64,000 nucleotides of DNA from Flectonema sp. DT1601 (lineage: Eukaryota > Euglenozoa > Diplonemea > Diplonemida > Diplonemidae), in NCBI GenBank assembly GCA_964019425.1, contig OZ025836.1:186001-250000 (forward strand). Direction: 5' to 3'. Within the stretch, counting starts at the first letter, position 1. Each line of letters opens with the position of its first letter. Below are positions 17,704 through 30,700 of the stretch, piece by piece. The translations under genes were made by a program, and so were the position numbers. The notes beneath the pieces were generated by a model. The model did not search any database. It was given only the letters and a program-made list of their open reading frames with translations, and was not told the DNA's origin.

Positions 17704-18756
17704 TCACAGAACCCCTTCTTTAGAATAACCACCAGCAGATAATTTTATAATTTCCCTCGAAAGTGGCTTTGTTAATCTCAGTTGAAATTCACGGTGTTGC
17801 TGAATAATACGAAGAATAGCACATCTCTCCATAGCATAGACAGGATCTCGTTTCATGGAGGCTACAGATTCAGTAGGGTAGTTGCGTGATGTTGATGTAA
17901 TTGGTTTTGAGGGTGGTTTTGGAGACAGGCTAGGGAGATTAATATCATATGAATTCGACCAAAACAGTTGTAGATCCTTCCACCATAAAATATTAATCGA
18001 TAGCCATGATTTATTTTGCATCGACATCATCTCTGAGTGTAAAGCTGCATGACGAAATGAAAGCTCCTTTAAGATTAATACATTCATCGTATCTGAACTC
18101 TTTAATATGATTGTGTTTCGATGGTCATTCTCAGTGGAAGTTACTATTGATATTTGTTTAGAAACACATCGGAGAGTTTCTATTTTATAAGATCTACTAT
18201 AACGTAGACGGTCCATTGATTCGATGCTAGCGAGTTGCATTCGAGTGGATACTTCATTTCGTCTAAGAGATTGATGTTGTTGGGAAGATGATGCAGTCAC
18301 TATCGGTGAATGCTGAGCATACTTCATTAAGAAAAAATCATTTTCAGCAGCGATTTCTGATATCACGCTGTCGGCAACTACACGATTTTCAGCAAGTACA
18401 ACTTCTCTTTTTTTCCTCTTTCTTGAAATGTCGTCGAGTAAGCAATTTTGACCTTGTTTTGCATACACAATAGCAATGCTTGCTCTAGATTTATTTTCAT
18501 GCTTGTCAATGTCAGTTCTTGCGGTGCTTTCAGTTTTTTCTTGTCCGCGAAGTCCTTGTCCAAGAATCGCTTTTTCCTCATTTTCCAGGACAGAGAGTTC
18601 TGTTTCCAACATCCTCTTCACATCCCTCGGAGTTCCTTTATAGCAATACTGAGAGAACGTGTTATTATTAAGAACTGGTTGATTCTTGTAGGGTGCTATG
18701 CTGTAGTCGTCTGATGTAGAGATGATGTTGTTGCTGGTCCCCGCAACCAGAGACAT
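17704..18756 (-). CDS. Hypothetical protein, 350 aa
   Basis: Not recognised. ATG 18756 (MSLVAGTSNN) is preferred to the upstream in-frame ATGs because a splice acceptor AG (18775-18776, after ATTTTTATC) lies 18 bases upstream, as for the other genes. The sequence is hydrophilic and Ser/Lys/Arg-rich. It has a coiled-coil-prone segment about residues 45-80 (RDVKRMLETELSVLENEEKA), a basic patch SRKRKKREVV, and a proline-rich linker (SLSPKPPSKPITSTSRNYPT). One aromatic helix (ILWWKDLQLFW) is too short to span a membrane. No signal peptide. An upstream non-coding exon near 18900 is possible. Confidence 0.75.
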   Translation of the reverse strand: MSLVAGTSNNIISTSDDYSIAPYKNQPVLNNNTFSQYCYKGTPRDVKRMLETELSVLENEEKAILGQGLRGQEKTESTARTDIDKHENKSRASIAIVYAKQGQNCLLDDISRKRKKREVVLAENRVVADSVISEIAAENDFFLMKYAQHSPIVTASSSQQHQSLRRNEVSTRMQLASIESMDRLRYSRSYKIETLRCVSKQISIVTSTENDHRNTIILKSSDTMNVLILKELSFRHAALHSEMMSMQNKSWLSINILWWKDLQLFWSNSYDINLPSLSPKPPSKPITSTSRNYPTESVASMKRDPVYAMERCAILRIIQQHREFQLRLTKPLSREIIKLSAGGYSKEGVL

Positions 18757-19302
18757 GTTTGGATAGTTCTCAAGCTGATAAAAATACATAACTATTACGC
18801 TGTAAAAAAGTCTTTTAGCTTTCCTCGATGAATTTTCGGAGGGAAAAAAATAATAATAATAACAACCATTCAGATGAGCCTTATTTGTTGATAGAAGACA
18901 GTACTCCATGCTGTCGTCAACATGATGAAGAAGAAATCTTAATCTCAAAATGGTTTTTCTCTACAACTGTCTCGGTGCAAAAAAAAAACAAGAAAAAAAA
19001 AAAAAATGAAAATAATAATATAGAAACAAAACACATTCTAAACACACATTAACTTTTTTTTTTTTTTTTTTTTTGAAGAAAAATTCTACATCACAATCGT
19101 AATAAAAAAGTAAATAAGATAAAATAATAAGAATCCCGATATAGTTACAAGGCTTTTTAAATTTTTTATGAAGTCAATTCCAGTGATTGATTTCTTAGAC
19201 TGCTTCAACTAAGAGTTCTTTTTTTTTCTTTCTTATTTAAGTTATTAGAGAGGAAAAAGAAAGAACGAAGAAAGAAAAAAGATAATTCACAAGGCTATAC
19301 GA

Positions 19303-19340
<38 letters not shown>

Positions 19341-19431
19341 GTTTTGAGTAGGCTGCGGCCAGTCGTCGTTATTTTTCTACCTTTTTTTAGTAGGCATGTT
19401 TGAGATTCAAGTGACAGTTTCAAGATGAAGC
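18757..19431. other. Gene-free stretch
   Basis: It includes the leader of the gene ending at 18756, A/T tracts (18980-19005, a T22 near 19060, and an A33 near 19306-19339) and the 3' UTR of the histidine phosphatase. A minus frame continuing from 18756 to 18948 passes through tyrosine and phenylalanine runs encoded by A/T repeats and is probably not coding. Confidence 0.5.
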
Positions 19432-20348
19432 TCAATCACCCATGTCCATCCACTGGACTTTACCATTAGTTTCAGTGCGTAGCTCCCAAGGAGACTGCCG
19501 TGTTTTCCGTGTCCTTACTGAGTAGCAGCAATATGGTGTGTCATACACAGTCATACTAGGGAGGAGTGATGAAACGCTCTGACCCACAGCCTGTTTTATT
19601 TATTTTTTATTTTTTTTTTTGTTTTATCATTTTGAAAAAGCATTTTGTTGCAGTAATATAATACACGTACCTCACCATGGCTTACCAAGACCATATTTTT
19701 GTATGGTTTATTCGGAACTGTTGCAAAGGCCTCAGAATAACGATCAAATGCCTCAGGACGTTCCTCTGGGAATGGTGGACAGATTCCAGTGTTATCTTTA
19801 TTTATTTTTATTCCGTCTATTTCATCGGGTATTTCGTACTCAGGAGCTGTAGCGTGCTTCAAGACTTGCTCAGAATGAATTTCTCCTATCCTGTAATTAA
19901 TATGGACATTAGAAAGTTGAAGTTTTTTTGAAATTTCAACAGCAGTTTGTACGCATCTAATAAAGGGCGATGATACCACATGAGAAGGCCGTTCTGGTGA
20001 AGGAAACTCTGACAGTTCAGTTCCCACAATACCAGCAGCCTTAATTCCTTCATCTGTTAAAGGAGGGTCGTATGGCCTGTCGGTTGTATCTTTCCAAGAA
20101 GAATCAAAATCATCTATTCTGTGACCATGACGAACAACAAACACAATTTGTTTTTGCTCTTCTTCTTTTGGTTTTTCTTCTGTTGTAGTTGTCTCACTTT
20201 TACACCACTTTTTTTGATTTTCTAACAGATATTTCATTGGGTTACTCGGCTTGTCTCTTAAAAGCAACGAGGCGATCTCCTCAAACAATAAAGGAACCGC
20301 ATGGCTGCGTAGCCACTTAACTAATTCGGCTTCAGACTGCCGAACCAT
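19432..20348 (-). CDS. Histidine phosphatase with RIIa/Dpy-30-like docking domain
   Basis: Exon 1 19671-20348 and exon 2 19432-19590, joined in phase 0, give 278 residues. Residues about 8-47 (WLRSHAVPLLFEEIASLLLR...NPMKYLL) match the RIIa/Dpy-30 dimerisation-docking pattern, which tethers proteins to anchoring proteins, often in flagella. After an acidic linker comes a phosphoglycerate-mutase-like domain: VVRHGHRIDD holds the phospho-accepting His, SSPFIRCVQTA the conserved Arg, and VSHGE the second catalytic His. The intron begins right after VSHGE; without splicing the protein would lose its C-terminal strand. Exon 2 adds AVGQSVSSLLPSMTVYDTPY, as expected in the family. Substrate unknown (a phosphoprotein or small phosphate ester). 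Confidence 0.88.
19591..19670 (-). other. Intron (80 bases) of the phosphatase gene
   Basis: Starts GTACGTGTATTATATTAC and ends AAATAAATAAAACAG, phase 0. Its second half is almost entirely A with a few T. Family homology on both sides confirms the junction. Confidence 0.88.
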
Positions 20349-21165
20349 TGAATTGTATTTATTGTCTATTATAAAGGAGAATAATAACTTTGTTGATATT
20401 GTTATATTGTTTAGATAAATGGAAAAGGGAGTCAGATAAACTCAATAGAGCTACGAGACAAGACTCAATCTTCTGTGGTCCTGGAAAAAAAAAAAAGAGA
20501 ACTAATTACGTTTTTTTTTTTTCCACATTTAACTACAAGCATTTTTAAAGATTATTTTTTTTTATTAAGTTTGTGTAAGTGATCGAATGAATTAACAAAA
20601 CTAAAAATAAATATAAAACGGGGGTAAATAAAAACATCTCGCAAACTGATTCACCTTTGGAATGCTAATCAGTCATTAACAAGATGCGAATTTGTTATAT
20701 AAGATCAACAAAAATTAAGTTTTTTTTTAAGAAAAAAGAACATACACACAATCTTAGAAGTTTTGAAATTTTGAAAAGTAACCAAAATACTAAAACAAGG
20801 CAGCCTTAAAACATAAAGTAAACTGTGAAGAAGATTTTTTTTTTTTTTTTTTTTTTTTTTGAAAAGTACAGAAACAATAACAGAAAAACAAAATATTTTT
20901 TTTTGTTTTTTTTTTTTTTTTAATTTTCCAAAAAAAAACAAAACCCAACCTGAATAGTAGTATATATATCAGAAAACATTGACTAATAGACACATCAAAA
21001 GACGAAAGGGATTTTAATCTTCTTTGAGAATTTTTTTTTTTTTTCCATGAGAAGGAGAATAACGGGGGAATAAAACTAAAATAGCTTTAAGTGTTTAAGT
21101 GTTGTATTATGAAGAATTTAAAAAAAATTTAAAAAAAAAGAGAAACAGAAGAGTTATTTTTGATA
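20349..21165. other. Gene-free stretch
   Basis: A very A/T-rich spacer between the 3' end of the giant gene and the phosphatase gene, with T tracts of 10-25 bases at about 20505, 20840, 20895 and 21030. An acceptor AG for the phosphatase lies at 20366-20367. Lysine/phenylalanine-rich minus frames here (20705-20993) come from homopolymers and are not genes. Confidence 0.6.
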
Positions 21166-21683
21166 TTATTTGTGTATGGCATCTCCATAACATTTCGATT
21201 TATTATTATTTCCAGAAACGGTGATGAAACCCGCAAGAATAAGAATCATTCCCTTGAGCAGTTGAAAGGCAACTAAATCAACAGCAACAGCTAACCCCCA
21301 AAAAGACATCCATTTTGAGATTTGTATAGAAGTCATTGAGAGAAGTTGACATCCTGCGAGGCTGACAAGGATGAGTACAATATGAAGTACATAACAACCA
21401 ACTGTGTATTGATGCGGAAATACCCAGTCTCGAATAGCTGTCCGAAAACTTGCTGATGATATTACGTTTCCCTTTGTAATCTGTTTTTGTGTTTTTTTTG
21501 TTTCGTAAAATCTCTTTTTTTTCATCACTTCACAAAAACAAACAACAACAACATACATCACCTACTGTCTTATCAGATACAACAAGTGTCGTACAGCCCT
21601 CAAAGGCTACCAGTTTGAATGTCGGTGACGGGCATCCCAACAGTCTCACGCCTACTAATCCTCGTAACTGTTTTTGATTGACG

Positions 21684-21714
<31 letters not shown>

Positions 21715-24700
21715 ACCTGACTATTCAAAACATACTCTAACACATGAGATGGCTAAGTACTCAGCCGATGAAATAGTGATGGCTGTGCCGTAGATCGAAT
21801 TAGCGTCGATGAGGACGTCAGTTCCAATGCCAACTCCCCTGATCGTGATTCCCCTTGGAAGCGATTTTATCGAAATCGAAGAATAGACTCCTTCGAGAAG
21901 AACTATTGTATCATACGGCTTGCATGCCTTTACTGCTTCATCTATTGTTGGAAACGGTGTTGTTTCTGAAAGACCAAGTTTTCTAGTGGCTTTACCTGAA
22001 AATCGAGCTTTTGTAGCCTCCTTGTGACTCATATTCTTAACAAAAAGGTTTCTGCCAGTATTCCTTTCAGCAATTCGTTGCATTCGTTCTACGGCACTTT
22101 GAGGTTGTTGGGAAGGCGCTGGATCTTCTTTTGCTTTCAAAAGCAATTCAGCTTTCAGTACTTTCAATTCTTCTTCTTTTAGACGAGCTTCTCGGAGTCG
22201 AGTTGCCATGGTAGCGGCGGGTTTTCTGCATATCAATTCATTTCGTTGTTCATCATACTCTCTAAGTAAGTCTTCATCAGATATGATGCGGACAGGTGGG
22301 CCAGGGTTGTCTGCAGTATTGGAGTCTTCCCAACAGGCGATTTGTTTTACCCAGTTGATACCTTCATCAAGCGTCCTTGGAGCAGATGGTTTCTTATGAC
22401 CCGGTCTCGCAGCATATCTAAAAATATGAGCTGCCCTCACATAGTCATTCATGTATCTAACACTACGAACACCTTCACTCCACGGAGGAGTTGGTTTTCC
22501 ATTGTCGTGAAGTACTTCGACATCAATAATATAAGGAAATACTGGTTCAGATTCGAACTCCCACAGCTGTGGTTTTTCAACTTCTTTAAAGTTAGATGCC
22601 GCATACAAAAGGTGTAATTCTTCTTCTGTTAAAGTTAATCGATTAGTTGCATAGTAGCTTATCCACGCAAAGCAACTATCGGACGTGAATAACGGAGCAT
22701 ATTCTGGTGTCATAACCAGTAAGGATTCCTTAACGAAACCAGTAGCAGTTGGAAAGTCTTCTTCGTCAATTAATTTTAATGCGGTTTGCCAATACTTGCA
22801 ACTGTCTTCATGAAGCTGAAGACGCTGTTCTATTGTTGATGAGCTAACACCGAATTCGGTACTGAACTTATCAAAATCGATAAGCGTCGGAGTCATTCCG
22901 CTACAAATCCCACGAAATCCACCAATCCCATATCTAGTTGCCATCGTTATGAGGTGTATTGCTGTTTTTTTTTTTTTTTTTTTTTTTTTCAATTTTTATT
23001 AAGATTTCAGTGAAAATAAAAAACACCAACAGCATACCAGTTAACAGATTTCCCTTTTCAAGTTGAGCATCAGCCATGTACTCATACTCTTCACCAGAAA
23101 GTAGAAATGATATCCCTCGCTGTGTATTTTCATGTTGAGAAGTATTTTGACCAATAGACACTTGATTTGATCCATGTAAATGATGAAGAGCATGAGCCTG
23201 TTGAACACCTGCGGCAAGAACAGGTGTGATTGGAGTTTGAATTGGTGTGTTTTGAACTGACTGTGATGGTGATGTCGGAGGGTGTGAAGATTCATCGCGA
23301 GAAGTTGTATCCTCATCTTCAGCTGATTGTTTTAGTACGGAGATGTCTTCTTCCTGAAGCTCATCATCATCCATGAAGACATCACTTTCTAATTCCTTCT
23401 CTTGGTCTTCAAACTGAGAGAGAACATCACCGAGTGCCTTGTGTCGAGTCATGTTCTGTTTCTCTTCCTCAATATCAGTATCAAGACAATTCAACGAGAG
23501 ACCTGCTGAGCATCCCATCTCAAGCGCAGTAATACTTTTCAAGTCTGGTTGAGTTTGCAATGAAGGAGTCTGTCTTGGTAGATTATTAACTAACGTTGGT
23601 ATTAATGATTTTTCATGACGCGATTGATGAGTTGGGATAGAAAGCAATTCTTCAACAGCAATCAAACCAGACTTCTTTTGATTAGGTTGTGTTGATTCAC
23701 CGTCTGCGTTAGTATTTACCTCTTCAGACGTTTGACTTGCTATTCTACTTAATTTTCTAAGCGTCTCTCGTCGAGCAGCTTGCTTTTGCGTTTCTTCCTG
23801 TGAAGTATGCTCTTCACTTTTTGAGACGAATTCTGCAAATCTGCGAGCCGGTTCAGAACCCATCGCGAATTTCTTCTTTGATGCAATGCTACGAACTTCA
23901 TTCTGAGTATATAATGGGGTGTGGTGGAATACGTAGCCTGCCGATAACGATATCGTTTCAGAGAAAACGACAATTGAAGACAATGCACCAACTGTAGAAG
24001 ACACAGAGTCAAGTGGAGAATCAAAGAAATACAACCAAACCCCAGCAAATACCATCATCAACACCAATAATAAAAATAAGTTATGAGTTGCTTGCGATGA
24101 TGTTAACGGAACTGCTACTCTCTTTCGGATATTTATCAACTTAAAAAACACATGATTAGCCAACAAATGACCCAATAATGATATCCCATATAAATCTGGA
24201 TGTAACCAGGCTAATGGATAAAACGGTGCCTTATCGTAGTCAGACTGAAGTACAGCACCCTTGCTTATTGTTGCTACATGAAGACTTTTTCTTCTTAAAG
24301 AAGGAGCAAAAACAGATGCACTGCGAACTTTATTAGTAAGTTCATCTGTGTGAAGAACCTCGTTTTTATCTTGAAAAATAACAACGTCAGACGTTGGACT
24401 CCATAATTCATAACTTATTTGTAAAAGTCTTGTTCGATTTCGTAAATCCCACAAAACAGAGCATCCAATTAGTATAATATAAGTTAAAGCCAAGTACGTC
24501 GACATTGGCATTGACAATGCTGCTTCTGCTGCTGTTATTGGAATTCCGATAAAATCAGACGATTGTTTTTTTGTATCACCAGGTGATTGAGTCGTACTAT
24601 CACTGTCATAAACAGCGATCCTCACTGTTATTTGTGAATATAAAATATGCTGGGCAGAACACGTCCAAGATGTTTCCGTGACATCAGACAGAATGATTCC

Positions 24701-27700
24701 TGATGAATCCCATTTGCTTAACTCAGAATTAAACAGAACACATTGCCAATCCTCTGAAACATTTATATTAGGTACAGGTTGTGTTAATATTATTATTAAA
24801 GGGAATGCACCTTGATCATAAATATCTATCGGAGTTGAATGTAATTTCACTTGCAAATCAAGAATCGGAGCAGTAGCAATCCCAGTCACAGGATCTGAAA
24901 GAGAAAGAGGCTCAGAAAGAACTTGTTGAACATCAATATAGTCAGAAATTAAAAGATTTTTTGGCGCCCATTTGTATGTCGTTAGAGACACAACTGACCT
25001 GTTAAAAGAATTTCCAAAACTGTCAGTTGTTGTAATTGGATACTCTGATCTGACCATGAGAGGAGGAGCAACTCTATGAACACAAATCTTTACTAGAACT
25101 GATGCTAAGCAATGTCCTTCACCTGGAACTGATGAAGAGATGACTCCCTCAGAGAGCATATCAAGTTGCTGTGCAACTTGTTGAACTTGACTCTGATCAC
25201 CCAGTACCATAATCACATCGATAGCACTCGCAAGATTCATAGCAGCCGTACTCGTCATTCTCGACTGGTTAGCATAGAACGTACTATTTGAATGTGATCC
25301 CAACAGGTAAGTCATTAGTTCAATTGTTAAATCAAAAATTATTTTATTATCGGTGTTTGCAGAACTAGATGACGTCGACCTTTTTAGAATGTGTGAAAGA
25401 GTTTGAGTGCTGCTCGTGGTTGGTAATCCCATCCTCCCATCGTATACACCCATACTCATTGCTTTTAGTAGATTTAATGTGTGAGAATTAGTTGGTGTTG
25501 ATAGTTGATGTAGTTTTCTCTCATTCCCTGCGATTAAAGCATCCTGCTGTGATTTTAATGACATCACTCGCAATGCTCCCAATACGGTAGACTGGAGTGC
25601 TCCTCCACTTAATGTTGTGTGTGATTGCATGACATTTGATACGACATTACCAACGCTACCTGAGTCAAGTCTCCTTGCAGTTATTTTTATATTGATGTCT
25701 GTGGTAGTGTACTCACCGTAATTATCGAAGACAGTTATACGAAACCGAAGCTGCGATGTTTTTGCGATGTGGGGAGCCGTTACAACCAAGCGAGACTTTG
25801 CAACTGGACTAGTAGTGATTGCTTGATAAGCACTGTTGTCGAAGTATCCGAATGAAAATTGCAATCCTCCCCCTTCCGGATCGACCCATCTCTCTGCCTG
25901 AAGAACAATCGCATCTGACCCTCCCTGAGCTTCTGTTTGAGATGTTGGGTCTGTTCCTTCTTTGTAGACGATGGCTGTACCACCTGCTGGAGGAGCGTTA
26001 ACTTGAACATTAATATTAGCACTTCCTGGTGTTGATGAACCAGTCGCAGTGACATTCAGTGTGAACACATACTTCCCAGACATTGAGTTTGACGGGATTA
26101 CTAAATTCTTACGAGTCGATCCTAAACTTGTTGCCGTCAGATCAAGTTGAGTACTTCCTCCAGAAACAGTCCACTGAAATGATAATTCAGAGTCTGGGAC
26201 ATCAGCTGTCACTCTCCCAAGTAACTGTAATCTCCCACTTGGATTGTACCATGAGGAAGGAAGAGGATACCAAAGTGCATCTCTGTCTGGTTGGCTTACT
26301 CTGATGACCTCCACAACAGGAATCGCACCTTCAGCAATCGTGATTACTACGCTGTGTTGTTCTGAGCTGTGTTGTAACTTTCTTACAACAAGTGAAAACC
26401 TATATACTCCAGCTGGTAGATTTACTGTATCAGACTCAACAGGCCAGACACCATCCCGAGCAGCTCCAGAATTAGAACTACAATTTACACGAGTGCCGTG
26501 ACTAAGACAGAGGATTGAAGATCCCCCGAAGAAAAAAGTTCCTTGACAGCCGTTATCAACCCACATACCTCCTCCAGAGATACCACCAAATGACCAATGG
26601 AGGATGCATGAACCGGTTATCGATGATAACAGCTTAGGATGGAAAGGATGAATACCTCCTGTTTGACAAAGTCTAGATACTGAATCAATAACACATACTG
26701 ACCAGTCATATTGGAGTGGTGTTGATACTCCATTCGGATCTTTTGAATCTGATAAACCATCCAAACAGAAATGACATCCTGACTTTGGTGGAATTGATGG
26801 AACAACACGATCACCACCTGAAATTAAAGCAATTAAAGGTTCAAAAGTAACACTAATTTCAGCAGAAAGGGTACTCGTAAACGCTGGATACAAAGGATCA
26901 GTTACAGAAACTGTAAACGTGTAAGTCTTCCCAGCAATAAGTAAATACGGTGCGATATCTAAAGAACTAGTCTGAGCTGATACTCCAAGATTTATCTCAA
27001 GTGCGGGATCAGATAGAATCTGACTCCATGAATATTGTAATTGTGATGCTGACGTAGAACTCGCATTTCCTAATGCTGTTCCACATGAACTGGAACTGGC
27101 AGCTACTTCGATATATGTTCGAAGGAATCTTCGTGTTGTTCTCGTTTTTTGACCAACAAATTCAACTTTGGGATATGGTTTATCAGAAACAAGAAGTTCG
27201 CTACTCGCTGATCCAATATTTGAGAAAACGTCAACCGCAGTAAGTTGGAATCTAGTTGTACCAAATGGTACTAATGAAGAGTCAATAAATACAACTAGCG
27301 ATGATATATTGCCCAGATATTCTTGAAGTGTTTTTAACACAATTACAGCTGAGGGTGAATTACTATTAATCAGTGTAGCTTCCCATTTATAGATGGGTGG
27401 TGTTGGAACAGTATGAGAAGAAGTACTTCCGTCAAGAACAATACTGTCGCAAACACCGATGACGGAAGGTGCCGCAATCCCAACAGATGGTAGTTGTGAT
27501 ATAACTCCAGAAACTGCACTGCCTAAAGCATGGTCGGTTGCTCCGCAATTCTCATAACGTGTGTCACAGATTTTATCTTTTATGATGTCAGGAGTAAGCT
27601 CGATGTAGTCACCTGGTCTGATTTCAAAATCACTTCCTAAAGTTATAACTAACTGCGTGTCTGAAGAAAACAAACACGTCACATCAGCTACTAACCCAAA

Positions 27701-30700
27701 CATAGCTACATAACTACCTTTGAATAATGTGTTACAATCTGAGGCTCCATTACCTCTGTCGGTTGGTCTCGCGAAATTAACGTCAATCCACGATCCGGTT
27801 GCGGAAAATAGAAATGCAGGGCCGTTGTTAACTCTTGAAACGTCCACGTGAAATGTTTTATTTAGTTCAGTTGAAATATCAGGTTGGAGAGAATCTTTAA
27901 TTTGACTGTAGATGCTGACCTCACCAACGTAGTCTTTATGAATACCCACAGAGACGTTTAATTTTATTTCATTTTCAGATGTAATATCATGAAGAGATTG
28001 GCATAAAAGGGATTTTTGAAGCAAATTTACATCATATTTAGTCACTGTGCACGTGACACTTTTTGAAACGACTGAGTTAATCCAAACAACACCACTGTTC
28101 AGCATCTCTATCTCAATTTCAGGAAATGCTATTATACTTTGATTTGATGATGTTATGAATTTAATTTCGACGTATCCTCCGTACTGTGCGTACATACCTC
28201 CTGGGTTTGATATTCTAATAGAGGCAATTGGATCATTGACTTTGTATATTAATTGTTCTCGTAGAGAGTAGTCGAAATTATCAGATACTACTTGTATTGA
28301 AACGGTCAAGTCTCCAACAAAAGTTTTATTATGTTTTATTTCGAGATGGATTTGTTCAGTTGATCCAGGGGACAAGTCAGAGTTTAAACATCTGATTTCT
28401 GTTTCAGGATTTCCTTTTATTGGAGTGTGACAACCACTACCAGATATCGATGAATAATAACCTCCAACTAAACTGATGTATGCGATCGTGTTGCTGCTCC
28501 ATCCATGGCCACCATCTGTCGATATTGTGATAAAGTATTCTCGTTTAGATGTGTACACATCAAGACTTGTATTATGACCGGCTGATAAATATATCAAAGG
28601 CAACAGTATTGGTAATGTTACGACATCACTTTTAAAGTCAGTAAACCTGTTGTAAGGAACATCAATAGTAACGGTCATCGTTACAGAGTTCGACTTACTA
28701 TTTCTCGGAATATATCCATCAAAAGTCATAATGGTTGATGATCCTGATGATACAATAGACCCTTCAAAACTACTACAATTAAAACCTTCCAACCCGGATA
28801 CCGAAATAAAACAATCAACAAAAGGCATTCTGCTAATCCACATTGGTGTCGGAGGGGTTGCAGAGTCCAGGATCATAACTTGTAAATTCTGAATTAAAGC
28901 TGATATTTCACCGATATTTTCTAACATCAAAGTAAAAGTTGCGTTACTTCCACTAATAAGTGTTTGTACTGAAGGTGATATGAATTTCACGCTGACATCA
29001 CGTCTTTGAGCTAGACAAGACTGTTTACAGCTGTGCGTTATCAAGTGTGATTGTAACTGTCTTGCTGTACTGCTGGCGTTAACCTCGGCTGTGATGTTAA
29101 CAATGTCTGTTGTCGGTGCTGATACAAAAACATCAAAATCAAAGTCGCTGAGAACACCTTCACCTAAATTTTCAAAAATACAAAATAACTGTCGACCTTC
29201 AACTCCTTCACCTGTCTCTGTCCTGGAACAATCAGCAGGAAAACCGTTAAACGTACTTCCAACACTACTCGAAATAGTCGCAACTGCTAATTGTATAAAA
29301 ACATTTCTAATATTCAACGTATAGGTATGTAAGTGTCCATATTTAGGAAGACCTCCATACCTCCCAGGTCCAATAATTGATATTTGTATTGTATCAGGCT
29401 CAACAACAATAAGAGTCTCACGCCTATTATTACCAGGTGGTGGAACCTGTCCTTGATTATCTACTGAAGTTTGATCAGTAACATATACAGAAACAGTAAA
29501 GTTAAGCATATCAACCACACTTTGACTGGTGTATACTGCTGCTGGAATGATTGTCGGGTATCCAGTTGGTGGAAGGTCTGTGATAGTGCATAGAATCTCA
29601 AAAGAAGAATAATCACAAGTCGCACCTAATGCATTATCAAACTGAATTCCAGGAAGACTATTTCTATACAGTAACGCTGCTGGTTCAATTCCGTCCCAAG
29701 CGTCTACACCCATCTGACTCCAAACTGAAAACGGATTTCTAGTTTGTAATGCCTGCCTCAGACCTGCTTCACTAAATATATTTATTGAGATGAAAAAGGT
29801 AGCATAGCTCGGTCCGTAATTGACAGCGTGAATTTCAAATGGAAAGATGTTTCCGGCTTTAGAATAATTTCGTGCAACAACATATGCCGTCACATCACCA
29901 ACCTGAACAAGAAACTCATATGATTTTGATAAGTTCGTTGCTAATGAAGTTGTCGTCGATAATATTTCTGGAGTCGGGGTGTCAGGAGCAGCTGTTACTT
30001 CACTTGTGTTCTCAAATACAGCTCCAGGAGTGAGAGTCGGTGGAAGTGTTGATAATTGATTCCAATCAGAACGGAGGTTTGCAATCAAACCATCAACATT
30101 AACAGTTATGTTTCCCCAAAAGGTTGAGTTCACATTAATTCCAATCACAGTCTTACTTGACCCTTGAGGCTCAACATCACCAAACCAACAAAACAATGAA
30201 TTATCTAGAAATGGATGAGAAGCACATTGCTTTGGCATTTCAGATTCAGATACTGTCCCTCCAGACCCCAACTGAATAGTAGCATTTCCAGACGCAATGT
30301 ATCCACTACCAATATTGTGAAGTATTATTTCATATGGGGTGCTGAACCCTGAGCTCAATACAGAAAGATTCCGAACCGAGAAATAAACTTTCGGATCAAC
30401 GACGTTGTATCTGATAACGTCAGTGTTGTCGGTTTCGTTTAAATCCGTATTACCCATTGTGGCTATGGCTGTTACTGATGCTGGTCCAGCGAGTGATTTA
30501 TCTGGGATGTATTCACCTGAAATAATTAGAGAAGTACTTCCAACAGCAACATCCCCAACAGTACATGTCGCAGTACTGTCTAGAGATGAATATGTGCAGA
30601 TATCAAGACCGCTTAACTTTATATTTGAAAACAGTCCTTTTGGCTGAGCTGCCAGTAAAACCATAACACCACCAGCAGGATAAGTCGCAATATTCGTAAG

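Larger units (their letters stand above)
21166..22961 (-). other. 3' exons: beta-helix-like domain and terminal TM helices
   Basis: Exons 22961-21736, 21667-21557 and 21480-21166. After a helical, charged part comes FPTIDEAVKACKPYDTIVLL, then GVYSSISIKSLPRGITIRGV and IDANSIYGTAITISSAEYLA: the opening of a right-handed parallel beta-helix (pectate-lyase-like fold). The middle exon of 37 codons continues the rungs (LLGCPSPTFKLVAFEGCTTL). The last exon encodes two or three TM helices (GCYVLHIVLILVSLAGC; LAVAVDLVAFQLLKGMILIL) and TAA. It is in frame with the giant gene, but a separate gene starting at ATG 22944 (MATRYGIGG) cannot be excluded. Confidence 0.7.

Noticed and set aside
22962-23037. 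Exon 4 frame ending naturally at 22934 after a lysine run
   Set aside because: The final residues come from reading through a typical intron with GTATGC and CAG ends; the same A-rich design is seen in nine other introns.
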